Shown: positions 1 to 10,672, counted from the stretch's first letter. The stretch is 64,000 nt of DNA from Anodontia alba (GCA_964016985.1 OZ024831.1:85826095-85890094); one strand, 5' to 3'. The notes: generated from the letters alone by a model not told the origin. Made by a program: numbers and translations.

Positions 1-164
1 ATACGGTATAGCTGTTCTAAAGCATATTTAGAGAAAGTGATTTACGAATCCTGCTAAATGCTGTGGTAACCCTCAAATGGGCTAATCCCATGACAGCAGA
101 CGAAACTTTGGATTTTTTGTTTTCATTTTTCAGAAAAAAAGAAATAAAGGACCTTGAAAAGCCG

Positions 165-690
165 TGCATTTTCTTTTTGTTAATATCGAAGAAATAAGGA
201 AGTTGCCATTTTTGTTTTGTTAATATCGGATGAAAATAAGGAAGTTGCCATTTTCTTTTTATTAATAGCGGATTAAAATAAGGGAGTTGCCATTTTCTTT
301 TTGTTAACATCGGATTAAAATAAGGAAGTTGCCATTTTCTTTTTGTTAATATCGGATTAAAAAAGGGAGTTGCCATTTTCTTTTTGTTAATATCGGATTA
401 AAAATAAGGAACTTGCCATTTTCTTTTTGTTAATATCGAATGAAAATAAGGAAATTGTCAATATTTTTTTTTTTTTTTTTGTTTTTTTTTTTGTTAATAT
501 CGGATGAAATACGGGAGTTACCATTTTCTTTTTGTTAATATCGGATTAAAATACGGGAGTTACCATTTCCTTTTTGTTAATATCGGATGAAAAGAAGGAA
601 GTTGCCATTTTCTTTTTGTTAATATCGGGTGAAAATAAGGGAGTTGCCATTTTCTTTTTTTTTAATATCGGATGAGAATAAGGAAGTTGC
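165..690. repeat. 42-bp minisatellite, about 12 copies
   Basis: The unit is roughly TTGCCATTTTCTTTTTGTTA followed by ATATCGGATTAAAATAAGG. A poly-T insertion at about 464-492 breaks the array. Because 42 is a multiple of three, the minus strand stays open and reads a 14-residue repeat; I treat that frame as a by-product and not a gene. Confidence 0.9.
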
Positions 691-1017
691 CAGCATTTAG
701 ATTTCAAACGCCACCATTTAATTATTTTAAAATGAAGATTCCTAGAACTTCAAAACTAAATAGTATCTTCTTTCTTTTTTCGGCAAAAGTCAATTTCTGT
801 CTATAGGTGCAAATTCATGAAAACAATTTAAAATATTCAAACTCCGGTTGCGTTTTTTTTTTTTTTTTTGGTGGGTCGTGTGTGTGTGTGGGGTGGGGGG
901 GATGGGTGACTTTGTTCATCTGATTATGATGAAATCTGCATCAGAATTTCAGAAATTATGATTTGTCAAGATTTTTACTTTAGCAGCATTTTTTTCACAA
1001 ACGTTGCATTTGCTTTT
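691..1017. other. Gene-free stretch
   Basis: It holds poly-T (about 850-869) and a GT/G-rich run (about 876-905). I see no gene or recognisable repeat. Confidence 0.5.
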
Positions 1018-1295
1018 CATCACGAAAACATATCTATATAATTTTTACCCCATAAAAGCCCACTTTTACATAGTAAAACGGGTTTACAGGGTATACATTA
1101 TTTTTCTTATTTATGTTCAAAAACACATTGAGTGTCGGTACTCGATATAACCACCTCGGCGAGGCGGTTCTAACGAGTACCCACAATCTATGTTTTCAGC
1201 AGAAATATGAAGAATATCAGAATTTTTTATCTGAAAATTGTCCTTGTTTGGTTGTAAGATTTTAAGTATATTTGAATAGGCATGTGTTCGTAATG
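1018..1295. mobile_element. MITE-A copy 1
   Basis: The ends CATCACGAAAACAT and ATAGGCATGTGTTCGTAATG are inverted. The interior carries the GTACTC/GAGTAC hairpin at 1138-1187, with a decayed left arm. It matches the copies at 28085, 32875, 46199 and 49552 over its whole length. Confidence 0.85.
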
Positions 1296-1379
1296 AAATG
1301 CTCGTGTTTTTTTAATAAAATACAGAATATGAAGGTACGACATAGGTGAACGGGAATCTATACACTTTCAGGGAAGGTG

Positions 1380-1545
1380 ACTTTGTTAAAATGGATTAGT
1401 TCCCTTCTGAAAAGAGGTCTGTCCTATAAGGAAAGACTTTGCTCGCATGGAGTAAATTCCTAGGGAATTTGTGTACATGAAAGTAAACAGGAAGTCATAA
1501 GAAGTTGTCTCTCTTGTGGGAAATAACCGCTTGATCTCCAGATTC
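1380..1545. mobile_element. Family E MITE fragment
   Basis: It shares the GAAAAGAGGTCTGTCC block, a decayed AAAGACTTTGCTC hairpin and the end segment AAGTTGTCTCTCTTGTGGG with the family E copies at 40675, 44711 and 52800. Confidence 0.55.
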
Positions 1546-1621
1546 CATTCAGTTTAAACTATTCTTGGCTTACAATTAAGTCACCTATGTAGCATTCAAG
1601 ACAAAAAATGTATGTTAGTAC

Positions 1622-2218
1622 CTTTTCTCGAAATTCGTCCATCTTCATAGCCTTCGGAAAGCGTTGATATTTAATATCACTAACAAATATACCCAGAGGA
1701 TCGACATCATCTGCATTCGGCGGAACAGTTTCGGTTGTAGCAGGTGTAGTCGGCGTCGTCGTCGTCGTAGTAGTAGTAGTGGTGTCAGCTACTTTGCTTT
1801 GGTGTTCTGTATCATCAGTTCCATGCGTAGCCTCTGCAGTGGTAGTAAACTTGTCTGAATTAGACGCCATTACTATATTTTCATTATCAGAAGTAACACT
1901 TTCAACATTACTTTCGTCACTTTTTTCCTTATTATTTTGCTGGCCTTTTGATACATCCTCAACTCCTTCTGTATCGTGTCCAGTTTCAGCATGTCCAGTT
2001 TCATCTTCATGGTGATCAGTTGAAGCGTTGTTAACTTCGTCTAAATGTTCACTCCCGTCGTTGATTTCAGCATCAGTCAATGTACCTGTGGTTGGCGATG
2101 CTGTCGATACAGAAATTGTGTTTGGTGTAACACTTTTGGCTTCAGAATTTAATCTGAGTAGGTGAGTCGCTTCCAGGACACTCACCAAGACAACATTTAC
2201 TAAAATTAACCGAAACAT
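1622..2218 (-). CDS. First exon of a secreted acidic Thr-rich protein, unidentified
   Basis: The ATG at 2218 opens 199 codons that end in phase 0 at a donor reading AAG|GTACTA (GT at 1621-1620). The open frame can be extended upstream, but only from a TTG, so the ATG at 2218 is preferred. Residues 1-16 (MFRLILVNVVLVSVLE) look like a signal peptide. The rest is low complexity and acidic, with Asp/Glu/Ser/His-rich stretches, one N-glycosylation sequon (NAS, near residue 64) and a run of ten threonines followed by TPTTPATTE at about residues 144-162. A less repetitive tail containing DIKYQRFPKAMKMDEF follows. This composition is seen in mucin-like or matrix proteins, including some shell and mucus proteins, but no domain is recognisable and function is unknown. 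Later exons must lie left of 1620 or outside the window; I could not place them. Confidence 0.65.
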
Positions 2219-2290
2219 TATCAATATTCCTTTTTTAACAAGTAAGAAAACTATAGTTGAACTGATTGACAATGTAATGAAAACTAATAT

Positions 2291-2300
2291 CCTTTTTATA
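2291..2300 (-). promoter_or_regulatory. TATA box of the Thr-rich gene
   Basis: The minus strand reads TATAAAAAGG here, 73 bp upstream of the ATG at 2218. That leaves room for a start site near 2265 and a leader of about 45 bases. Seen in sequence; promoter activity is inferred. Confidence 0.5.
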
Positions 2301-2337
2301 ACATAGGTAAACTCATTCTGCCCGTCCTTCTTTAAGA

Positions 2338-2575
2338 TAAATGGTTACGCTTGGTAGAGTTTCCGCCAATTTTTGACAAGGGAAACAAACTTTTGGGACT
2401 ATCCGTTTGCTTATCTGTTCATGAGTCCTGTTCAAAGGAGGGGTCTACTCAGAAAAGAAAGAATTGCTCCCGAAGGGAGCTATTTCTATCGTTTTAGAGT
2501 AGTCCCCTTTTTAGAAAGGAGCGAAACAATCTTGATAAAGTCATCCCCCTTGAATGTGTATCAGTTCCCCTTAAG
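2338..2575. mobile_element. Family E hairpin MITE
   Basis: The centre is an inverted repeat around GAATTGCTCCC / GGGAGC, with outer arms GGGGTCTACTC / GAGTAGTCCCC. The left flank TTTCCGCCAATTTTTGACAA is shared with the copy at 47349. It lies just upstream of the TATA box of the Thr-rich gene. Confidence 0.6.
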
Positions 2576-3020
2576 GGCGTTTAAGAAACAAAAATTTATG
2601 TCGGAGACAGAAAAAAGGGCCTTATGATACGCGAAAAGCAAAGAACGAGATCAGTTTGTGGGACTGTGCAGTTTGATCAGAGCAATCGCTGCGTTTGCTT
2701 ATTGCTTATACATGTATATTTATTGGATGCTGAAGAATGTTACAGGGAAAAGTGAAGACCCTTACCGGATGCGAGGACAATAAATGCGCATTCGATGCCA
2801 GTTTTTATTACAAAGTACCTTTTCCTGGTGTCAGTAATAAGTTTCCTTATGTAAATGTACTGCCGCCAGCAACGATGGAAATATTTCATTCACTTCCGTT
2901 TGTGTCCGCTTGTGCTTTATTAGGTACCCCGTCTCATGTACATTTTAAACCGTGTTGAGTCATCAGATGAAAATTAGTAATATTTTTCTTCATTTTCACA
3001 GAAAATAAGACAATATTAGA
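2576..3020. other. Gene-free stretch
   Basis: A 73-codon open frame at 2737-2958 has no recognisable domain or splice context. I see nothing else. Confidence 0.4.
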
Positions 3021-3337
3021 GAGGTTTCGAAGTTGAACGCTTAAACTTTAACCTGCTGATTATGAATAAGAACAGAAAACACTTAAAATATTCTTATGTT
3101 TCGCAGAAAATAAGACGACATTTCAGTCAAATTGTCTTCAAAGGAGACAATTTGAATGAAATGTCAAGAAGACAATTTGATTTTAATGTCTTACTTACAG
3201 TGCAAAATAAAAAATTGAGATAATTTGAGTGAAAAGTTGAGTCTTATTTTCTGCGAAACATAACAATATTTTGAATGTTTTCTGCTGTTATTTATAACCA
3301 GCAGGTTAAAGTTTAAGCGTTTAACTTCGAAACCTCC
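3021..3337. mobile_element. Foldback element with ~95-bp arms
   Basis: The left arm from GAGGTTTCGAAGTT is the inverse of the right arm ending AACTTCGAAACCTC. The arms also share the TTAACCTGCTG / CAGCAGGTTAA and GTTTCGCAGAAAATAAGAC blocks. The middle holds GACAATTTGAATGAAATGTC hairpin repeats like those in TTAA-3. Confidence 0.85.
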
Positions 3338-3770
3338 CTAATGTGCCTGGGCACTTAGTTCCCTTTACGGAGTTCGGTTTAATAAATCGTGAAACACGTT
3401 TCATTTATTCCTAAGATTTTAGCCACAATCATAAAAAGAGGTGCTATATTTCTTCAGAATTCAGGTTACACCCCCCACACCCCCCCAAACCCCCCTTCCC
3501 CCCCCCCCCCACACACACACACAACCTAATTCACCACTTTATATAGCAATACTACTAATAAAGGGGAATTATTCAGGTCAGGAATGAGGCAAACTTTACG
3601 CGCATTCATTAATGATCAATCAAGATGTATGTAGCATGTGCACGTTGCGATATTTTAAGCGATACGTGGTTGATTTCAAGCAAGAATGTATTTAGGAAGT
3701 GGCTAACCACCCCATCCGGAAGCCGGATTTGTTGTATATGACACAAATGAACGGCACGAATGGAAACAAC
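3338..3770. other. Gene-free stretch with C-rich/CA run
   Basis: A C-rich run followed by (CA)n lies at about 3470-3525. The rest shows no gene or known repeat. Confidence 0.5.
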
Positions 3771-4275
3771 CCTTGCTTGTTTGGTTTTTGAATTATCTGT
3801 CCTTGACTTAGTTCCATATAGTAAACCGTGTCCGGGCCATAACTCCTAAACCATATGGAATATTTTTATGAAGCTTTACAGGTGCATGCATGACATTGAG
3901 ACGATGTGTCGTGAAAAAGGAAGACAACCCTTGCTTGTTTGGTTTTCGAATTATCTGCCCTTGACTTAGTTCCATATAGTAAACCGTGTGTGGGTCATAA
4001 CTCCTAAACCATACGGAGTATATTTATGAAAGTTTACAGGTGCATGCATGACATTGAGACGATGTGTCGTGAAAAAAGAAGATAACTCTTGCTTGTTTGG
4101 TTTTTGAATTATCTGGCCTTGACTTATTTCCATATAGTTAACCCTGTGTGGGTCATAACTCCTAAATCATACGGAGTATATTTATGAAACTTTACATGTG
4201 CATGCATGACACTGAGACGATGTGTCGTGAAAAGGGAAGACAATTCTTGCTTGTTTAGTTTTTGCATTTTCTGCC
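3771..4275. repeat. 158-bp tandem repeat, about 3.2 copies
   Basis: The block CTTGCTTGTTTGG recurs at 3772, 3930, 4088 and 4246, a regular 158-bp spacing. The unit includes CATAACTCCTAAACCATA and GACGATGTGTCGTGAAAA. It is the same class as the arrays at 27.8 and 29.7-30.8 kb (CATAACTCC ... ATGAAACTT). Confidence 0.85.
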
Positions 4276-5119
4276 TATAAACGTTAGGCGTTATCGTTAA
4301 TGTCGTTTTGGTTTGAGCAGATTAAGAAAACTATATGGTTCTGTATTTTCTCCTTAAAAATGCCATGTATATAACAGCGCATTGTACATGCGTATGATTA
4401 CGTGGGCTTCTGAGACTAAGCAGTCTGGTTTTGTCACACCCGTATGGAAACCCCGAAGTTTTTCTCGCGACAAGGTCCATGTTGTTTCTTATTTTAGGCT
4501 GAAGTTTTAGCTTGACATATAGCATGTATTAGCGAACAGTGAAGCTTTTGACGAGACTGCGCGGATAAGCAGGCTCGTCTGAAGCTTCGATGTTTGCACA
4601 TGCAACATTTCATGATAATTGGCTTGCATCCAACAGGATGCGGCTCAGCAATAAAATACATAAAGGGGATAGGGGAATGAAAGTCAGGTATATCATTTAA
4701 TCGTTTATTTACAAAATAAATATCAATAAAAATAAACTAGCACATAAATCAGTTAAGACTTTACATGTATAAACATGTTCCCTATACGTACATTTTCCTT
4801 TAAATCATGCTTTTAAAATAAAATGTAAGTTTATTTACGCCAGCCATCCTGTGCGGTTAAAATGGTCTCTTAATTGTCCTCAATAAGCCAAAAAATATTG
4901 AATTAATATCCTAAATTCGTTATTTTGATCATAAACGTGATAATAAATCATTTTATTTTCAAAACATTGTCTTCATTTTATCTGCTTGGGTATAATTTCA
5001 ACATAATAATGTGTCGGTGAAATGTCTTCAAAAAGTGTCGATGGGTGTCTTCAATTGTGTCGGTGAATCGTCTCCAAAAACCGTGTCGATGAGTTGTCTT
5101 GTCGATGAATTGTCATTTT
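4276..5119. other. Gene-free stretch with short GTGTCG tandem
   Basis: About 5010-5115 contains an irregular tandem of GTGTCGRTGARTTGTCTTC-like units. The AT-rich 4690-4990 region shows nothing else I recognise. Confidence 0.4.
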
Positions 5120-5124
5120 CTGGC

Positions 5125-5550
5125 CCAAGATCCTAATCTATATCCTTCTGAAGTTTCAACGAGTCGTCTGTGTCTCTGATTTCACGATAGCAAACACAGT
5201 CATCTGCGAAAAGTCTTATTTCTGAGTCTATGTCTGTGGAAATATCATTAATGTACAGAGAGAAAATAATGGACCGAGAACGGTCCCTTGTGGGACACCT
5301 GACAAAACTTAGCCCACTCCGAAGTTTCACCGTTTACAACAGCTCGTTGGTTCTATAGTAAAGAAAGGAATCTATCCACCTGAGTGTCTTTCCGCCAACG
5401 CCATGACCAAATAATTTGCTTTTAAGAAGTTCATGAGGCAGAGTGCCAAAAACCTTTTCGAAGTCCAGAATAAATGTGTCAACCTGTCCTTCTTTGTTCA
5501 AGTTTTTACCCAGTCATTTATTAAAAACAATTATCAGTTCAATAGAAGGT
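5125..5550 (-). pseudogene. LINE reverse transcriptase fragment
   Basis: Minus-strand frames read consecutive RT motifs of a non-LTR retrotransposon (Jockey/CR1-like by appearance): DFEKVFGTLPHELLKSKL, then GHGVGGKTLRWIDSFL, then LYINDI and the catalytic box FADDC. A stop in the middle (after NELL), a frameshift and the loss of both ends make it a relic. Confidence 0.8.
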
Positions 5551-5639
5551 TCTAATCCCTATTCTTACAATACCCTGAAAATTCCGAGAATTTTGATAGA
5601 CCCAAAACAAAATAGTCAGTTTTGGAAGTGACCCCACTC

Positions 5640-5790
5640 CCTCAAAAAAAATAAAAAAAATAAAAAAAATAAAAATAAAAATAAATAAATAAAAAACAAA
5701 TAAATAAAAATAAATAAATAAATACCTACAATGGCCAATAACCCATACCCCCCCCCCCCCCACCTACACACACACACACACACACACCAC
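5640..5790. repeat. Low complexity: A-rich, poly-C, (CA)n
   Basis: AAAT/AAAATA-type repeats (5643-5720), a C run (5750-5761) and (CA)n (5767-5787) lie side by side. Open frames through this stretch are artefacts. Confidence 0.9.
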
Positions 5791-6020
5791 TTTTTTCCAG
5801 ACCCCTAAAAATAGTAAAAATTCCAAATTCTAAACCGCAAAAAATTGTCCCACCATGAGTAGCAGGCAAATTCCCCTTTCCGCCCCTCCCTCCCCCCCAC
5901 CCCACATCTCCGAAAACATGCCGAAGCGACCCACCAAAATTCAGGACCGAATCGAGCCGGTACCCACTTTGCGATTTGACAAGGTACGTTAGTTTTCTGC
6001 AACTGTTCAAATGGTCGATA

Positions 6021-6072
<52 letters not shown>
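6021..6072. repeat. (AAT)n microsatellite upstream of ATP5MG
   Basis: About 17 trinucleotides end roughly 55 bp upstream of the ATP5MG start codon, probably within its promoter or 5' leader. Confidence 0.9.
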
Positions 6073-6076
<4 letters not shown>

Positions 6077-6126
6077 TTGACGAATCGATAGTTTATTCGT
6101 CGTCTGATTTAGCATACACCACCAAG

Positions 6127-6223
6127 ATGGCCGCAAAACTGGTTGCCGTAGGAAAACGTGTAGGGGAAAAACTTGTGCCAGTTGGTATTCGCCTGGTTTA
6201 CTCTTCGGTCGCTAAAGGACAGA
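6127..6223 (+). CDS. ATP5MG: ATP synthase subunit g, coding exon 1
   Basis: Subunit g is a small inner-membrane protein of the mitochondrial F1Fo ATP synthase. It sits with subunit e at the dimer interface and helps shape cristae. This exon gives 32 codons plus one base, starting MAAKLVAVGKRVGEKLVPVG, and ends at the donor CAGA|GTAAGA. The ATG context ACCAAGATGGC is a strong Kozak match. It also fits the AAGATGGC element (YY1-type) that is common around start codons of vertebrate mitochondrial and ribosomal genes. The spare base A joins AG at the start of exon 2 to make Lys, so the splice is in frame. The N-terminal part of this family is poorly conserved; identity rests on exons 2 and 3. Together the exons encode 134 residues, about 30 longer than the human protein. 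Confidence 0.85.
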
Positions 6224-7152
6224 GTAAGATGCTTAATAAACGAATAATATGTATAGTTGTTCCACAAATAGTTGTGTTAATTCATATTTTGTCGATATTT
6301 TCCCCAAGGTCAAACACTTGGATTCCGAACACTTTCAGTATCTGAATCTTCTTCTTCATGTTATTGTTCATTTTGCTCTGACACAGTAACATCTGACTGT
6401 TAATTCAGTGCCCAGTTCAGTAGTGGAGGAAAGCCTAGGTAGTTTACAATTGCAGGATTGTGAAATTATCGAATTGTGTAAGCCCGGTGTCATTTTTGCG
6501 TTAGGCCTACTACTGTAGACGTCATAGTGTTTTGCTTAGCGTGTAACACTGAAGTACATTTGCAATTTTTCGTCATCATTTAATGCAAAACTGTTTGTCG
6601 TAACTACCTATGCACAAAATGTTTAATTCGAATTTAGAGTCGGGAGCATTACTTAAAATTCGCGGAACTGCCGTGACATCACAAATATCGGTGCCTACTG
6701 AAAAAGCAGAGGCTCGTAGGGGGGGTGGGGGTTACCTCCTATATATGGCATAGTACGGATAGCCCCCTTTTTCAGAACTGCCAGGTATATGATTGGTCCC
6801 CTTTTTTCAACAAAAAGTATGTGAATGGCCCAATTTTTCTGGATTCCTGTGTGAATGGCCCCATTTTTTCTGACCTGGTATATGCACATTTTTCGCTCAG
6901 AGATTTTTCGAGGCTGCTTGTCCTCTTGGTATAACATGAATTGACTGTGATATTTGTCAAACAACCAGCAAAAAATGGGTGAAGGTATATGAATGGGGTA
7001 GGTTTTGAAATACTAGCTTGCACACCTGTACAAAAATTACTCCTACAACCACCCCGCCCCCTCCCCCCCCCGCCCGAGATGAGGTGATCCATATACTTGA
7101 CAACAGTGTAAACAGATCGTTAGTAAGCATTTACTGGTAATGGGTGCTCGCT
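6224..7152. other. Start of ATP5MG intron 1
   Basis: It holds no gene. At about 6720-7000 a short diverged tandem of GTGAATGGCCCCATTTTTTCTG-like units can be seen, followed by a C-rich run near 7050-7075. Confidence 0.5.
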
Positions 7153-7165
7153 AAAACAAATATCC

Positions 7166-7460
7166 GCGCCGGCCTCAGTGGCTCAGTTGGATGTGCCGTC
7201 CGGCTGGAGACTAGGAGGTCGCAGGTTCAACCCCTGTCGAGGTCGGCAAGATTGATCATGAAATATTTTCTACCGTCATTCTCTCCCTTCCGCTGATTCA
7301 AGAAGGGCAATTGTCAGTTTCTGGCAAAAGAATGTGCACAATACTGGTTAACCGTTTAGAGGACTAAGCCTGCCCAGTAAACGTGTGGTTAGGTAAACTG
7401 ACCCTGCTTGACATGACCCCATTGGGTTGACTGGGCCGTAAAACCTCAACACAAACAAAC
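7166..7460 (+). mobile_element. Full-length tRNA-derived SINE
   Basis: The head is tRNA-like, with an A box (TGGCTCAGTTGG) and a B box (GGTTCAACCCC) 33 bp later. It is followed by a conserved body (GAATGTGCACAATACTGG, GGACTAAGCCTGCCCAGTAA) and a CAACACAAACAAACAAA tail. Near-identical 13-bp direct repeats (AAAACAAATATCC at 7153-7165, AAAACAAAAATCC at 7461-7473) flank it as target duplications. It is the reference copy for the SINE pieces at 10.4, 12.1, 27.0, 45.8, 46.2, 47.5 and 61.1 kb. Confidence 0.9.
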
Positions 7461-7810
7461 AAAACAAAAATCCTTGATAAAATCGTGATTTACTGTTCGA
7501 TTTTGAGTTGTTTTCATTGAAATTATCATTTTCTTAAATCTCTAAATTATCACTTACAGTATCAGTGATTGTGTATTTATTGATACATTGCCTACTTTTC
7601 TAGCGCCTGACAAGGCGATTGCTAGGAAATCTTCCGTCATTTTGATGTTCGATAACGACACAAAAGGTAAAATAATTGGAACATAAATACCCCTTGATGG
7701 TAAATGTATATAGAAATATAACAATTCTGTGTTATTATAAATACCAAATGTGTTAATACTGACTTTACACCTGTCAACCTTGCAGACCATATATGTTTAC
7801 ATTGGCTCCA
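7461..7810. other. Intron 1, gene-free
   Basis: AT-rich unique sequence in which I see no exon or repeat. Confidence 0.4.
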
Positions 7811-7995
7811 GGCCACACCTGGGGTAATTGTGATCTGTAATCATGATTACTTGTAAATGATTACTTTTTCTGAGTAATTGCAAAGTAATCAGTAATCATG
7901 AATTTCTATGTTTACAGGTAATCATAATCAATTACATTGCAAAATGGCCTGTAATCGTGATTACTTTGTGATTATTTTATGATTACATTCTGAAA
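7811..7995. repeat. Cluster of GTAATC/GATTAC palindromes
   Basis: At least eight copies of TAATC or GATTA occur here, several as the palindrome GTAATCATGATTAC. It could be the end region of an old DNA transposon; no family assigned. Confidence 0.6.
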
Positions 7996-8448
7996 CTGGC
8001 AGTGAAATATCCTTAATTGTGTTCTGTGAATAACAGAATAAAACTGATGTATCTTAAATTAATACTATACAGTTCTGTTACTATGTTACAGTTATAAAAA
8101 AAAAAAATATTGTTGCTGAAAAGCAGGTTGTATTTCACTGCACAGTAGATGAAAGGAAACATTAAGCTCCAATTTGTTTTTCATAAAGACAGAAAAGGAA
8201 ATTAACTTGTTTCTTTATCCCTAGCAAGACAATTAAATTGATAATTAATCATTGAAAATGGGCCCGGCTGTAATTAACTTCTTTAGCGGTTTCCAAAATT
8301 TCAAAGATCTTATCATGCCAGATAATCCACTGCTGTGCTGGCAGATCATTAGTTTTGTTCTTTACGCATCAGTTTGTTTGTTTTATCCACTGTGTTGGAC
8401 TGTAACAAACTGTTTGTAGACTCTCAGAGAAAAATAAAAATATATATA

Positions 8449-8798
8449 CCGTATTCGACCTAATTACCGCACTGTGCCCTTTGATTTTTCAAAATTACTA
8501 CGCAAACTCGTAGTGAAATATCAACCTAATAAAGGCATTTGTTAAAGAAAGATAAGCAGAGGATTTAATGAGGAGCGTATTAAATGATGCTTTTGCAATA
8601 TTATTTTCTGATTTTCTTTACTAAAACATATGTTGTGGGCACTCTTTTGAATTACCTTGACTTGTCGAGGCTATTCAAATGAGTTCCCACAACGTATGTT
8701 TTTATAAAGAAGTAGATAAAAGTACACTAACTGTAATCTAAAGGCTTCTTAATTGCTTTACTGTGCACTTATAAAAGCGGTAATTGGGTCAAATACGG
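8449..8798. mobile_element. MITE TA-4 with internal hairpin
   Basis: The ends CCGTATTCGACCTAATTACC and its inverse (GGTAATTGGGTCAAATACGG) match with few differences and are flanked by TA at 8447-8448 and 8799-8800. The interior has a decayed GTTGTGGGCACTC / GAGTTCCCACAAC hairpin (8632-8698) related to the MITE-A hairpin. Confidence 0.9.
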
Positions 8799-8800
8799 TA

Positions 8801-9300
8801 TGTCTCACAACCTGGAGATATTTCCTTAGCTAGAACTATATGGTCCTTGTCTCAGGACATACATTTGTATAAATTGAAATTTGTTATTGGCTTCAGTGAA
8901 ATTAGACAAGTCAGGCGTGGTATTTCCACAGCCCGGCTCAGTCCTATAAGGACTGTGGAATGCCTTATATGAAACCACTGCAATGGATAGGGATCTATGA
9001 ATCATTCACACATAACCAACTGGAGGGAACCATTTACTTAAAACTACTGGAAATGCCAACCATTCACATAACAGCATGATTATGTCCCCAGCTGGACTTT
9101 AACCTTTGTGGACGAGGTGTGCAGCTAGTTGCAAGACAAACCTCGCTACTGATGGACCTGTCTCTGAGAGTCTACAAAGGATTTGTTACAGTCAAACACA
9201 GTGGATGATATTCATTCACCAAGGGTGTGCAACAGGGAGATTAAAGCTGACAGCTGCCAAACATCTTGGTACATATTTAGTTGGTAGAGTACTATTGGCG
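8801..9300. other. Intron 1, gene-free
   Basis: No exon, repeat or regulatory signal that I can support. Confidence 0.4.
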
Positions 9301-9302
9301 TA

Positions 9303-9648
9303 CAGTAAATGTCCAAAAATTTCGAATACTTAAAATTTCGAACACCTAATATTTTTGGATGGAATTGAAAACAAACATCAGTGTGGTAAGTATTTATTAG
9401 TTCATACAATTTCACATTCAGTTGACAATCACACACAGCAAATAAGAAAACCCTTTCGTCGTATAGGTCCTTTTTTGTTGTTTCGTTTGTCCGGAAGTGT
9501 CTGATAGCCAGGTCAGTTTTGGCTGTAAGTGAATCTGCCCTAAGTTTTTTGAACAGTAAAATTTTTAGCAAATCATAATTCCTAAAATTTCGAACAGCAA
9601 GAACTGAAACTAATTAATTTTGTTCGAAATTTGAGGACATTTATGTTT
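9303..9648. mobile_element. MITE TA-5
   Basis: The left end CAGTAAATGTCCAAAAATTT follows a TA. The right end TTCGAAATTTGAGGACATTT is its inverse apart from decay of the last bases. TTTCGAA blocks occur inside both ends. Tigger/pogo-like by form. Confidence 0.65.
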
Positions 9649-9717
9649 CCAAAGTACATGTATCTGCTTATCCAATAATAATTTTGGAAGGTTTTTTTTT
9701 TAAAAAAAATCTATCCT

Positions 9718-9930
9718 TTAACCTTTACCACTCTCTGGGCATTTTTAGCAGACGGCAAACTGATGATATTTTTCTTATTTTTCCTAGAAAACAGGATTTG
9801 ACATTTCATGCAAATTGTCTCCTCAGGAGACAATTTGCATGAAATTTCAAATCCTGTTTTCTGGGAAAAATAAGAAAAATATTTCAAAATGTCGTCTGCT
9901 GAAATTTTTACCCAGAGTGCTAAGGGTTAA
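9718..9930. mobile_element. MITE TTAA-3 copy 1
   Basis: TTAA stands at both borders, with ends CCTTTACCACTCTCTGGGC and an inverse GCCCAGAGTG-type end. The centre is a near-perfect palindrome of GACATTTCATGCAAATTGTC around CTCCTCAGGAG, extended by AAAACAGGATTTGA arms (about 9785-9880). Confidence 0.9.
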
Positions 9931-9939
9931 AGTACTTGT

Positions 9940-10160
9940 AGCAATGTTGGGGCGGGCGTCGTCAGAGGTTTACCTTTTGGTTAACTTTTTTTCAAATTTG
10001 TATGTTACATGTACCTTTATTCTTCGGTGGATTGCTTTCATATTTGGTAGGGATGAAAAGGAGGACCAGTAGGTGTGTCACATGCAAGAGAGACAACTCT
10101 CACTTTCTTCATTATGTACTTACCACACCTGACGTCCGAAGTTTACCTTTTGGTGAACCT
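9940..10160. repeat. Fragment of the ~150-bp array family
   Basis: Blocks such as GGACCAGTAGGTGTGTCACA and GAGAGACAACTCTCACTTTC also occur in the array at 13.5-16.6 kb. Confidence 0.65.
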
Positions 10161-10384
10161 TTTTGAAAAACCTGTCCATAATGCTGTTAGGCTTTTTTCT
10201 TGTTAGTCTTATAAGACACTGTCAATAAAGTGAGACGCTATTGTGATATGACTGAAAAATTGTTGAAAGCATATTAAAATCTTAATAAATCAAACAAACA
10301 AAATTGAGACCACAGTTTCTCTGTTTGTATGCAATGCTTTTGTTTAACCTTTAAAGTGCTAAGCGAAATTGTAGCATGCTAGGC
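10161..10384. other. Intron 1, gene-free
   Basis: Nothing recognisable. Confidence 0.3.
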
Positions 10385-10672
10385 GTAGAAGTTAGAGGAC
10401 TAAGCCTGCCATGGAAAAGTGTGGTCAGGTAATGTAAACTGACAGGCTCAACATGACTGGGGCCAGCCTCTGTGGCTCAGTTGGATGCGTCGTCCCACTG
10501 GAGGCCAGGAGGTCGCGGGTTCAGCCACCTCCGAGGTTGGCAACATTGGGGAAATAAGAAAAAATATTTCATGATCAGTCTCCACGAAAGAATGTTACCC
10601 GACCCGGCGGGGGTCGAACCCGCAACCTCATGATCATTAGCCTGATGCGCATCCAACTGAGCCACCGAGGCT
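10385..10672. mobile_element. Head-to-head SINE tRNA-like heads
   Basis: A SINE body fragment (10390-10460) is followed by a plus-strand head (TGGCTCAGTTGGATGCG, then GCGGGTTCAGCC; 10462-10550). An inverted head follows on the minus strand (10560-10672), with a perfect A box TGGCTCAGTTGG and B box GGTTCGACCCC. The minus-strand reading MAQLDAHQANDHEVAGSTPA is the translation of that head and is not a gene. Confidence 0.85.

Noticed and set aside
17..376. 119-codon minus-strand frame with 14-residue repeats
   Set aside because: It is the 42-bp minisatellite read through; no start or splice context.
1664..2015. Plus-strand frames rich in Ser/Arg/Val
   Set aside because: Antisense shadows of the Thr-rich coding exon.
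5539..6136. Minus-strand frames rich in Leu, Phe and Gly
   Set aside because: They run through A-rich, poly-C, (CA)n and (AAT)n sequence antisense to the ATP5MG promoter region.
7166..7260. Functional tRNA gene
   Set aside because: A and B boxes are present, but the cloverleaf is incomplete and the sequence continues into a SINE body.
10477..10665. Minus-strand frame MAQLDAHQANDHEVAGSTPA
   Set aside because: It is the translation of a SINE tRNA-like head.
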